A stretch of 23,594 nucleotides of DNA, taken from IMG/VR virus record IMGVR_UViG_3300043411_000526, positions 1 through 23,594 of that record; one strand, 5' to 3'. How positions within the stretch are numbered: the first letter of the stretch is position 1; each line of letters begins with the position of its first letter. Source of the DNA: a virus. Positions 8,713 through 15,458 of the stretch are shown one piece after another. The position numbers and the translations under genes are program-made. The notes below the pieces were generated by a model, which searched no databases, had not been told where the DNA came from, and saw only the letters and a list, made by a program, of their open reading frames with translations.

Positions 8713-9231
8713 TTAGTTTGCCTCCTTTGGTTGAATCGGAAAGTTGGTACGAGCGAATGGACCGTGGGCAGAAATCGCCGCCGCATCGTATGCACGGGCA
8801 GCCTCTTGCTCGGTATCGAAGCTACCCAAGTATTTCATTTTTTTATTCACTACGATGTAAGCGGCAGGCCGGCACGTGGCCTTTTTATTCGCGTAGTAAA
8901 CCCCCTTGAACTTGCGGCCATTTTTCGGGTTAGTGTTGGCGCAATTCTGGGCATGCGTTGCCCAACGAAGATTGCAACGTCTGTTATCAAGTCCATCGCG
9001 AGACACGTGATCTATTACAAAGCCATCCATCCGGCCCATCAAGTGGACGTGCATCAGGATGTTTTTCTGAATTCTTTTCTTGCCCTTCGGATAGGTAAGT
9101 TCGCATCGAAATGCGTACACCGTGCAGCCCTTCTTGATGCGCGCGTACCACCTATACTTCATCAGGTCATCATAGTCGCTGTCATCTACCGTGGCCATAT
9201 GGCCGTGAGAAAGTGGAATTTGACTAGGCAT
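8713..9231 (-). CDS. HNH homing endonuclease with C-terminal AP2 DNA-binding domain
   Basis: This is a 172-residue protein. The HNH core is visible at about 60-97: MHVHLMG (H61, H63), VIDHVSRDGLDNRRCNLRW (D74, H75, N83, N87) and ATHAQN (N96). Residues about 106-160 form an AP2-type domain, with FKGVYY near its start, YLGSFDTEQEAARAYDAAA near its end, and FARTNFP after it. This HNH plus AP2 pairing is typical of free-standing phage homing endonucleases, which nick a specific site and spread by recombination. It sits alone between two virion genes, 4 bases after the upstream stop and with no Shine-Dalgarno sequence. It is more AT-rich than nearby genes (28 G+C of 60 at 8881-8940). It probably has no virion role. 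No intron boundaries are seen. Confidence 0.9.
   Translation of the reverse strand: MPSQIPLSHGHMATVDDSDYDDLMKYRWYARIKKGCTVYAFRCELTYPKGKKRIQKNILMHVHLMGRMDGFVIDHVSRDGLDNRRCNLRWATHAQNCANTNPKNGRKFKGVYYANKKATCRPAAYIVVNKKMKYLGSFDTEQEAARAYDAAAISAHGPFARTNFPIQPKEAN
8721..8726 (-). promoter_or_regulatory. Strong ribosome binding site inside the 3' end of the HNH gene
   Basis: AGGAGG (AAAGGAGG over 8721-8728) lies 9 bases before the ATG at 8709-8711 and decides the start of the helical virion protein. It is formed by the last codons of the HNH endonuclease (Lys-Glu-Ala-Asn-stop), so the endonuclease gene carries the binding site of its downstream neighbour. Confidence 0.85.
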
Positions 9232-9235
9232 TTTA

Positions 9236-11254
9236 TTATGATTTGCCGTAAAGACTCCCGAGCAATTGTAAAAAATTATTCACAAGCACTCCGTTGTTAG
9301 CGTCTTTTGCGCCGGCCAATGCGGCCGAATTATTTCCAGCAGCAATCGATCTAGCATTCGCAGCATTGAAATTGTCGCCATAAACCCCGTTCGGATACGC
9401 CGCAAACGGGTCAAATTGCTTGAGCGTGTTCGCGTTGGACTGCGCGCCGGACGAAAACCCAGACCCCTCTCCAAAGAGCGTAGTATTGCTACCCGTGTTC
9501 TGGGTTGACTGCATATTGAATGGGTCAAACGCCGTCGCATTCCGAAAGTTTGCCGCCGTGGCAAGGTTGCTGACGTTCTGGCCTTGGCGCGTTTGGTCGA
9601 GGCCGGCGAGGCTGAGTCCCAAACCCTGATTCTGCTTCTCAGCCGCCTGCTGCTGACCGTAAGCATTCTGCGCAAACGTCTGGCGCTGCTTCAGGCGGTC
9701 GTTGCCAAGGTTGTAGCGATTGAGGACTTCGGACGCCACCGCGCCAGTCGAGTTGACGAGCCCGCGTGCCGACCAGCCCTCGCGAGCGGCCTGCGATGCA
9801 GCACGATTCTCTTCACCAGAAAGCGACGAACCGAGCTGAAGCTGGTCAAGTGCTGACTGGTCGAGCGCCGACCCGAGCTGGCTGTTTCCACGCGCAAACG
9901 TCGCACCAAGCTGGTCCTCGTACGGACTGCGTTGAATGCCCGAAGATGCAGCAGCATCCAGCCGGTCGAGGTTGGCGTACAACTCGGGATTCGTCGCGCG
10001 ACGAAGGGCGTCCGCCTGCGGGGCAAGATTCTGCGCGTCTGTGAGATTCCCCTGTCGAAGCGACGTATTCGCTTCCTGCGTCTGCTGATTAGCGATTCCA
10101 GTCAGCGTTTGATTCGTGCTGCCAAGGACGCCGAGCGTGCTGGCGTAGTTGGCGAGGTCGGCTTGCGTGTACTGGGGAGCAAATTGCGCGTAGTTGCCGT
10201 ACAGTCCTTTTCCAAGCCGATTAAGGTCGGAAATGGTCTGCGAGCCCTCGCGGTAAAAGTTCCGATCAAGCGGATTTGCAATCGTTGTGGTTGGCACCGT
10301 AGGAGTCGTTGGATTTGGCTGCGGCGTGGTCGGCGTTGGCGCGGGGGTCGGAGTCGGGGTTGGCGTAGGAACCGGCACCGGGATAATCGTGCCACCACCA
10401 CCCTCACCCGGCACAACACCGGGAGCCGTCGGCGTGGTCGGAATCACCGGAGGCGGAACAATCGTTCCACCGCCCTGCTCATTCGGCGATCCAGGTAGCG
10501 GAGCCGGGATGATCGTCGGATTCGTGTTCGGCGTTTCGTTCACGCCGGCCGGATACGGACCAGCCGGACGGTTTGGATCGCCAACTGGAATAGGCGGAGG
10601 AATCACCGTGCCGCCTCCCTCATTTGGGGAGCCGGTATCAGTCGGGTATCCTACGGGCGGAATAATCGTTCCACCGCCACTTTGACCACCACCAGAGGTA
10701 GCAGACCCACTGCCACCTCCTCCGCCGCCGCCACCAAGAAGACCACCGAGCATGACACCGCCGAGGCCGACACCAAACAGTCCAGGAATACCGATTCCGA
10801 TATTGCCCGAATTGTTCGGCGACTGGGTGGTGTCGATGACGCCATGGTTCGGATCGGTCGGAAGCGTGGTAAGGATATTGACCTTGCGCACGGTTTCGTC
10901 GGCAAGGCGCGAGATGGCGTCCTTGTCATACGGCCGAAGCGGAGATTCACCAGCAATCGCACGACGAGCATTCTCCTGCGTTAGCAGCTCGTTGAAAATG
11001 CGGTTATAGTCGCTGCCATCGTCGGGCAGTGGTTCGTACCTCTGGATCGGCGGCTCAAACACCGACGGAGGAGGGGGCGTGACGTACGTTCCAGCGCCGC
11101 CCCAATAGTCGTCGGTCGTGTCCGTAACGCCACCGTTTGTGCCAGACCAATCCCACGGGTCAACCGGCAGGGGCGTCGCCGTCACCTCAAACGGAGGCAG
11201 CACCGTGGGCTGACCAAGGTCGTCTCCACTCCAGTAATTGAGATTGGTGGGCAT
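9236..11254 (-). CDS. Large Gly/Pro-rich virion protein, probable internal or tail component
   Basis: This 672-residue protein starts 3 bases after the previous stop. Its layout: a hydrophilic N-terminal part (1-145); a hydrophobic glycine stretch at about 151-181 (GIPGLFGVGLGGVMLGGLLG and a run of glycines); four GGGT-(I/V)-(I/V)-P repeats and a Pro-Thr tract at 193-320; then a long Gln/Asn/Ala-rich helical region (330-672) with many LNRLG and QGN-type segments. The C-terminal half resembles helical minor virion proteins. The glycine stretch could insert in membranes and the Pro-Thr tract is a likely extended linker. Its position between a fibre-like gene and the two ejection-type genes suggests a third internal protein or a tail-needle/hub partner. 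I do not recognise a family. Confidence 0.65.
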   Translation of the reverse strand: MPTNLNYWSGDDLGQPTVLPPFEVTATPLPVDPWDWSGTNGGVTDTTDDYWGGAGTYVTPPPPSVFEPPIQRYEPLPDDGSDYNRIFNELLTQENARRAIAGESPLRPYDKDAISRLADETVRKVNILTTLPTDPNHGVIDTTQSPNNSGNIGIGIPGLFGVGLGGVMLGGLLGGGGGGGGSGSATSGGGQSGGGTIIPPVGYPTDTGSPNEGGGTVIPPPIPVGDPNRPAGPYPAGVNETPNTNPTIIPAPLPGSPNEQGGGTIVPPPVIPTTPTAPGVVPGEGGGGTIIPVPVPTPTPTPTPAPTPTTPQPNPTTPTVPTTTIANPLDRNFYREGSQTISDLNRLGKGLYGNYAQFAPQYTQADLANYASTLGVLGSTNQTLTGIANQQTQEANTSLRQGNLTDAQNLAPQADALRRATNPELYANLDRLDAAASSGIQRSPYEDQLGATFARGNSQLGSALDQSALDQLQLGSSLSGEENRAASQAAREGWSARGLVNSTGAVASEVLNRYNLGNDRLKQRQTFAQNAYGQQQAAEKQNQGLGLSLAGLDQTRQGQNVSNLATAANFRNATAFDPFNMQSTQNTGSNTTLFGEGSGFSSGAQSNANTLKQFDPFAAYPNGVYGDNFNAANARSIAAGNNSAALAGAKDANNGVLVNNFLQLLGSLYGKS
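10370..10678 (-). repeat. Degenerate in-gene repeat coding GGGT(I/V)(I/V)P units
   Basis: Four copies of a GGGT-(I/V)-(I/V)-P unit are coded at residues about 193-200, 213-221, 261-269 and 287-295, spaced irregularly by 10-45 residues of Pro/Asn/Gly-rich linker. They are followed by an alternating Pro-Thr tract at 297-309. At the DNA level the plus strand shows repeated GG-aataatcgt-CCACC-like blocks. Such repeats may expand or contract by slippage. Confidence 0.75.
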
Positions 11255-11257
11255 GGG

Positions 11258-11944
11258 TTATGTCAGAGCTGCGTACTTCCACGCGCCGTTGTATCGGAAA
11301 TAAAGCCGATGGTTGGTACTATCAACGACCATCGCAGCAGCAGCAGTACCCCAGTTATCCGGCGCACCAGTAGCCGCTCCGGCGCATGTTTTGATGTAAA
11401 CGAAGCCGTTGTTTGCGCTTGTGCTGATGGCAGAGCTGACATTCCCCATGCGAATATCTACCTCAAATGTACCTCCACTACCCTGCGGTGTCTGAATTAT
11501 TCCGGACGCAGAATCGGTGCCATTTCCAATTGTGAACGTAAGCGTTCCAGTCGCAAATGTAACAGGTCCACCACCAGCCGAAAGTGAGCCTGTACTGATA
11601 CCGTTTTGAATTGTGACACCACCGGAGATGAGTCCGCTGTGAGCAATCTTAAGCCTAGCCGTCGAGCTGAGACCCATTGTAAACTCGGTGTCGCCACCGT
11701 TGCTTAGAGCGATGCCGCACGTCGGCCATGTAAGAGTCGTGTTGAGCTGGCAAAATGAAATTGCGCCGCCACCAGACGCAGTGCGACCAAGGAAACCTCC
11801 GCCTGTTGCGGCAGGAGCAAGGTTGGCAATCGTTACCTCGCCGGAGCCAATGGTTACAGTCGGATTCCCCAAAAGATTCAGCTTTTGGTAAGTAATTGGA
11901 TCGGAAGCACCTGTGAAGGTGTAGCCAGGAACTACATTACTCAT
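11258..11944 (-). CDS. Tail-fibre-like structural protein
   Basis: This 228-residue protein starts inside the last codons of the endonuclease VII gene (8-base overlap, ATGAGTAA). The N-terminus (PGYTFTGASDPITYQKLNLL, then GNPTVTI) resembles short segments that open phage fibre proteins. The body is Gly/Thr/Ser-rich with regular beta strands, and the C-terminus (STNHRLYFRYNGAWKYAAL) is the type of sequence that ends phage receptor-binding or fibre-knob proteins. It has no signal peptide, unlike the three fibre-like genes further downstream, so it is the best candidate here for a conventional virion-attached short fibre. The exact attachment partner is unknown. Confidence 0.65.
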   Translation of the reverse strand: MSNVVPGYTFTGASDPITYQKLNLLGNPTVTIGSGEVTIANLAPAATGGGFLGRTASGGGAISFCQLNTTLTWPTCGIALSNGGDTEFTMGLSSTARLKIAHSGLISGGVTIQNGISTGSLSAGGGPVTFATGTLTFTIGNGTDSASGIIQTPQGSGGTFEVDIRMGNVSSAISTSANNGFVYIKTCAGAATGAPDNWGTAAAAMVVDSTNHRLYFRYNGAWKYAALT

Positions 11945-12602
11945 TTTGGGTCAGGTGATGAAGGTTCCCAGTGCCACTCTTCCACAAATAGATTTGGGCG
12001 TCATTCAAGAGAGCGATGTTATCCTCAAAATGCCCAAGCCCCTGATTGCATCGAAGACAAAGCAAGCCGCGCACCTTTTGGGTTTCGTGGCAGTGATCGA
12101 CAGCCAAGCGCCTTCCGCTTTTACATGGCTTTCTGCAAATTGCGCACGCCCCTCCTTGCGACTGAAACATATCAAAATACGCAGCCTCATCCATGTTGTA
12201 TCGCCTAAGCTGCATGCGACGCATTGCATTCTTCCTGATCTCAGGGTTCTTTGCCCTCCACTTTGCACAATACGCTAGTTTCTTATCTCTTGGGGCCGCG
12301 TGCTGCCTCTCAATAGCACAAGTTTTGCAAAACTTTTTACCGGAGGCCAAGAATCCTGTATTCGGATGGCCCTCTGAGTATGGGTGCCCATGAATGCAGT
12401 ACTCCTTCTTCTTTCTTGGAATTTTTACGTATCTCGCTCTTTTCCCTTCGCGAATGCATGTCCGGCAGCTTCTACTGCCTGTCTTGCTGACGAATGTGTT
12501 TTCATCCGAATACGGATGGCCCTTCGGACAATGCGTCTTACTTTTCCTGTAAGACGGAAATCCTCGCTTATCCAAAACTGGATATTCAATTACAATGCTC
12601 AT
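11937..12602 (-). CDS. Recombination endonuclease VII-type HNH nuclease with two N-terminal zinc-knuckle repeats
   Basis: This is a 221-residue protein. The C-terminal part (about 145-200) matches the endonuclease VII fold: C153-x2-C156 and C182-x2-C185 for zinc, VDHCHE with D169/H170 as the catalytic pair, RGLLC, and N186. Before it are two tandem units, C25-x3-H29-x16-C46-x2-C49 and C69-x3-H73-x18-C92-x2-C95, each with GHPYS, likely zinc-binding DNA-recognition modules. A basic linker joins them (RKKK). T4 endonuclease VII resolves branched DNA, but such stand-alone copies in tail operons are commonly homing-type genes. It overlaps the nozzle stop as ATGA and the fibre start by 8 bases, so its insertion has kept translation coupled. 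Local composition is AT-rich. Homing is more likely than a resolvase role, though both are possible. Confidence 0.85.
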   Translation of the reverse strand: MSIVIEYPVLDKRGFPSYRKSKTHCPKGHPYSDENTFVSKTGSRSCRTCIREGKRARYVKIPRKKKEYCIHGHPYSEGHPNTGFLASGKKFCKTCAIERQHAAPRDKKLAYCAKWRAKNPEIRKNAMRRMQLRRYNMDEAAYFDMFQSQGGACAICRKPCKSGRRLAVDHCHETQKVRGLLCLRCNQGLGHFEDNIALLNDAQIYLWKSGTGNLHHLTQNE

Positions 12603-14266
12603 CCTACTTGAGTGAGTGAGAGTCTATCGCCGCTTCTCGCTTCGTCGCCAATGCCATCTATTTCTATATATCCCGTAGAGTTATAGATTTTGAACCAAAT
12701 TTGCCTGCCATTTCTCCTGCAAATAAGTGGCATTCTAAAAGTTTGAAGCATTTCAGGCTGAAACCCGGTGCCCGATTGCACGCTGTCCGGCCCCGTGGAG
12801 TAGTCCTTTCGAAACGCCCGGTTGTAGTCGTCGTTGGAGTTGTTAAGCGCGTACGGCGTATCGCCAAACAACCACGTCTGTGAGCGGGAGTAGGTCTGGC
12901 TGGAAAGCACCGTCTCGTTTTCGCTTGCGCCTTCAGAGTACGCGACGACTGAGAAGTTTGGCCGGTTCGTAGACGCATCGAACCACATCCGGCGCGAAAT
13001 GCGATTGTTGTTGTCCATCAGGTACGGGCGGCTCGTGAGGCTGAAGGCAATCTCGCCAACCGTCGCTCCACTGATGTCGTTCTGTCCGGTGCCAGTGACG
13101 AAAATGCGCCCGTCATCGGTGACGGCATGCAGGCGGGTCGCGCCGTAGTAGTTCGCGACAACGAAGCCTTGAATGGCCATGTTCAGCGACGAGGCAAAGC
13201 GCCACTCGCCCCACCACTGACCCGTGATGAAATTGTAGACGGCGACCGTGTTGCAGGTCGTGGAGTTGTCCAACGGAAGCGCGACGTAAAGATTATTATT
13301 CCAGTACGCCATCGAAACCTTGCTCGCGTACATCCAGTTCACCCGGCTCATGATGCCGGAGATGTTGCGCGATAGCGGCTCCGTCACCGACTGAAGTTGA
13401 TTCTGGAGATTGAGCCGGATCGACGTGATGTTCCGGTCGCTCATGTAGATCAAGTCGGGACCGACCGTGACACAGGCGTTGATCCCGATGATGCCGAGCT
13501 GGCGCGTAATCTCCGTGGCCGTCACGTCCTCAAGACCGCCCTGTACGTTCTGGAGCAGCAGCGACGAATCGTGCTTAAACACCACGAGCGCGTTTTCACC
13601 GAACGGGTACGTGCAAACCACGTAGTCGCTCGTGCCGGTGTTCAGATTGAAGTCATTTGAGATGAGATCGTATTCCGTGAAGTCCAGCACTTCGGAAGCG
13701 GTCACGCGGTCCTTGCCATTCACAACCCAAAGACGGTTCTGGTAGTACGTCGCTTGATTGCTTTCCGGAATGCTCTCAAATCCAGGATCACCAGCCGAGT
13801 CGGGCACAACCTCAAATGACGTTGACCAGTTACCGTCCCAGCGAATAGGCGTCTGTCCTTCACCGGCAAAGATGAGCAGGTAGTTGTTGGCCTGAACAAC
13901 CGTTGACTGCTGCGAGACCGTGTAGGCCGCAGGATACGCGATGGTGCGCGGGGTCTGTCCGAAGGCGTAGAATCCAGCGGTCGTCGCGCCAATCAGCACG
14001 ATCCACTCCTGCGCAGGAGCAGCAGGGTCCGAGTATTTTCCGGATGCGTAAACATCTCCGAACGGCGTGGCCCCGAGAACGGGAATGCACGTCCATCCGC
14101 CTCGCGTGGCCGCGTTTGTGGTGCGCATGTCCACATTGATCGCTTCCTGCACTTGCCCCGGCTTCAGATTCTCGGGGGAGTCAAACTGGTTGACGCCGAA
14201 AAAGTCTTTATCCCCTTCCTGCATGGGAGGGGAGTCGGTAGCGCCGTAACTGGAATATCGGTCCAT
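12599..14266 (-). CDS. Beta-propeller tail-nozzle-like protein
   Basis: This 555-residue protein has an N-terminus (FDSPENLKPGQVQEAINVDM then RGGW, about 28-58) of the form common to phage propeller proteins of the P22 gp10/T7 gp12 type, in which a short arm precedes the propeller. Regular blocks of strands ending in aromatic-rich turns run from about 85 to 420 (YNFITGQWWGEW near 355-366 is a typical blade). The C-terminal part (430-555) is a beta-rich domain. In podoviruses these proteins extend the portal-neck channel and close it after packaging. It starts with a one-base TAATG overlap with the coiled-coil gene and ends with an ATGA overlap with the endonuclease VII gene. The last 200 bases are AT-rich compared with the rest of the gene. 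Assignment is from fold pattern and position. Confidence 0.72.
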   Translation of the reverse strand: MDRYSSYGATDSPPMQEGDKDFFGVNQFDSPENLKPGQVQEAINVDMRTTNAATRGGWTCIPVLGATPFGDVYASGKYSDPAAPAQEWIVLIGATTAGFYAFGQTPRTIAYPAAYTVSQQSTVVQANNYLLIFAGEGQTPIRWDGNWSTSFEVVPDSAGDPGFESIPESNQATYYQNRLWVVNGKDRVTASEVLDFTEYDLISNDFNLNTGTSDYVVCTYPFGENALVVFKHDSSLLLQNVQGGLEDVTATEITRQLGIIGINACVTVGPDLIYMSDRNITSIRLNLQNQLQSVTEPLSRNISGIMSRVNWMYASKVSMAYWNNNLYVALPLDNSTTCNTVAVYNFITGQWWGEWRFASSLNMAIQGFVVANYYGATRLHAVTDDGRIFVTGTGQNDISGATVGEIAFSLTSRPYLMDNNNRISRRMWFDASTNRPNFSVVAYSEGASENETVLSSQTYSRSQTWLFGDTPYALNNSNDDYNRAFRKDYSTGPDSVQSGTGFQPEMLQTFRMPLICRRNGRQIWFKIYNSTGYIEIDGIGDEARSGDRLSLTQVG

Positions 14267-14433
14267 TAAACGTCAGCGGGAGGCACGAACGGTTCTTCTT
14301 TTTCGAGCTTGGCGATCTTTTCCTTAAGCCCCTCATTTTCGACTGACAGCTTCGCCATTTCGTCAACGAGCGAGCTGACGGTGTGCTGATTGATGTTCAG
14401 CAAAATCTGAAGCTTACGTTCTGCGACGGTCAT
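14266..14433 (-). CDS. Small coiled-coil protein (55 residues)
   Basis: This is an ORF too short for most gene callers. It starts with ATG at 14431-14433, 2 bases after the previous stop, and ends TAA at 14266-14268, with its last base shared with the next ATG. The residues begin MTVAERKLQILLNINQHTVS and continue with a heptad pattern (SLVDEMAKLSVENEGLKEKI then AKLEKEE), then PFVPPADV. Leu/Val/Ile positions at every third to fourth residue over about 21-48 indicate a helical coiled coil. The tight fit between two structural genes with coding-like codon choice makes it real. It could be a chaperone or a small trimerising component for the neck or tail, but I recognise no family. Confidence 0.72.
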   Translation of the reverse strand: MTVAERKLQILLNINQHTVSSLVDEMAKLSVENEGLKEKIAKLEKEEPFVPPADV

Positions 14434-14435
14434 GG

Positions 14436-15098
14436 TCAGCGCGTCTGGAATGGGATAAAGGCCCAGCCCGGAAGGTCCGGGTTGTAGAAAGCAAAATCGA
14501 AGTCGTCGAAACTGAAGTCGCCAAACGCGCCAGCATCCGCCGTGGCAGTCGGCATGGCAACGAGGTTGTTGAACGCTGCGCCGCCGATGGTGAGTGCTCC
14601 AGTATTCACCGTGACCGCAGCGCCGGCCTTAGCTACAATGGCGGAACTGGACACCTCGGAGGCAAAACGGGCAATGACCGTACCACTGGCGCTCGGTTTG
14701 ATGACGCCCTGGATGATGGCGATATTTCCGGTCGTGAGCGAACTGGCATTGCTCGCAGCCGGGAAATCGTACGTCGATCCGTAGTTCAACGTGCCACTCG
14801 TGGCGTCAAGCGTGTACGTGGACTGGTACTCAAGCAGGTCTGGAGTCGCGGGGCCATTGATAGACCAGCGCGATCCCGTTGTGGTCGCGGCCGACGTGTA
14901 CGGGATGATGAACTTGAAGCGATAGGTCGTGCCTGCAATGACGGGGAACGACAGCCCCGTAACGTCCTGCATCGTATTCGGCGTGGCGTTGTTGTTCGTC
15001 ACGTCACTTTCGATGACGACAGACGAATTACCACCGGAGGACGACGTGCCGGAGCCACCGCCACGACTACCTAAAACGGAAGGATGGTTGGTCAGCAT
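14436..15098 (-). CDS. Beta-rich virion structural protein
   Basis: This 220-residue protein begins with a Gly/Ser-rich linker (about 10-25), then a beta domain. VTNNNATPNTMQDVTGLSFP and GTTYRFKFIIPY are a pattern I associate with phage structural proteins of unknown function, with regular strands to about residue 175. The end is acidic and aromatic (DFSFDDFDFAFYNPDLPGW). No signal peptide or membrane segment is present. The start ATG is preceded by ACTACC rather than a Shine-Dalgarno sequence. Located between a small structural gene and the coiled-coil/nozzle pair, it may be a decoration, head-fibre or tail component. Function is inferred only from composition and context. Confidence 0.6.
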   Translation of the reverse strand: MLTNHPSVLGSRGGGSGTSSSGGNSSVVIESDVTNNNATPNTMQDVTGLSFPVIAGTTYRFKFIIPYTSAATTTGSRWSINGPATPDLLEYQSTYTLDATSGTLNYGSTYDFPAASNASSLTTGNIAIIQGVIKPSASGTVIARFASEVSSSAIVAKAGAAVTVNTGALTIGGAAFNNLVAMPTATADAGAFGDFSFDDFDFAFYNPDLPGWAFIPFQTR

Positions 15099-15104
15099 GG
15101 TAGT

Positions 15105-15446
15105 TTATGCCTGCGCTCCAGACGCGAACAAGGTGGCGTCGGTAGCTGCGGTTGAAATGCGGATAAATTTGGCGTTATTCCATTGCGTCACCCACCACGT
15201 ATAGGCGGAACCGGCTGGAAGAACGTGTCCCACCGATCCCGTGGGGTCGGTGCCATCCCAGCGGCAGCGTACGTCCACGCCCTGCACGTCAAACGTCACC
15301 ATCTCAGGGCCACCAGCAGCGGGAATGGCAAAACCAGCAGCAGCGACGGCAGCGGTGGACACGGTGAGCGATTGGCTGGGAATCTGATTGCCAGCCCCAT
15401 CGTATGCGGGGCGCGGGTATAGTGGGCCGATTGAATTAAAAGCCAT
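15105..15446 (-). CDS. Small conserved-looking structural protein
   Basis: This 113-residue protein has a central part VTFDVQGVDVRCRWDGTDPT followed by GHVLPAG and a tryptophan pair (YTWWVTQWNNAKFIRIS), a compact beta-sandwich-like layout that I have seen in small proteins of phage head-tail regions. The N-terminus is Pro/Tyr-rich (FNSIGPLYPRPAYDGAGNQI). The start ATG follows the previous stop by 12 bases and is preceded by ACCACC. It has no signal peptide and no charged helices. A minor structural or head-decoration role is likely, but I cannot name a family. Confidence 0.6.
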   Translation of the reverse strand: MAFNSIGPLYPRPAYDGAGNQIPSQSLTVSTAAVAAAGFAIPAAGGPEMVTFDVQGVDVRCRWDGTDPTGSVGHVLPAGSAYTWWVTQWNNAKFIRISTAATDATLFASGAQA

Positions 15447-15458
15447 GGTGGTATCGGG

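Noticed and set aside
11937-12602. Endonuclease VII gene as an intron-encoded gene
   Set aside because: Both neighbours are complete genes joined by start-stop overlaps, so no intron interrupts them.
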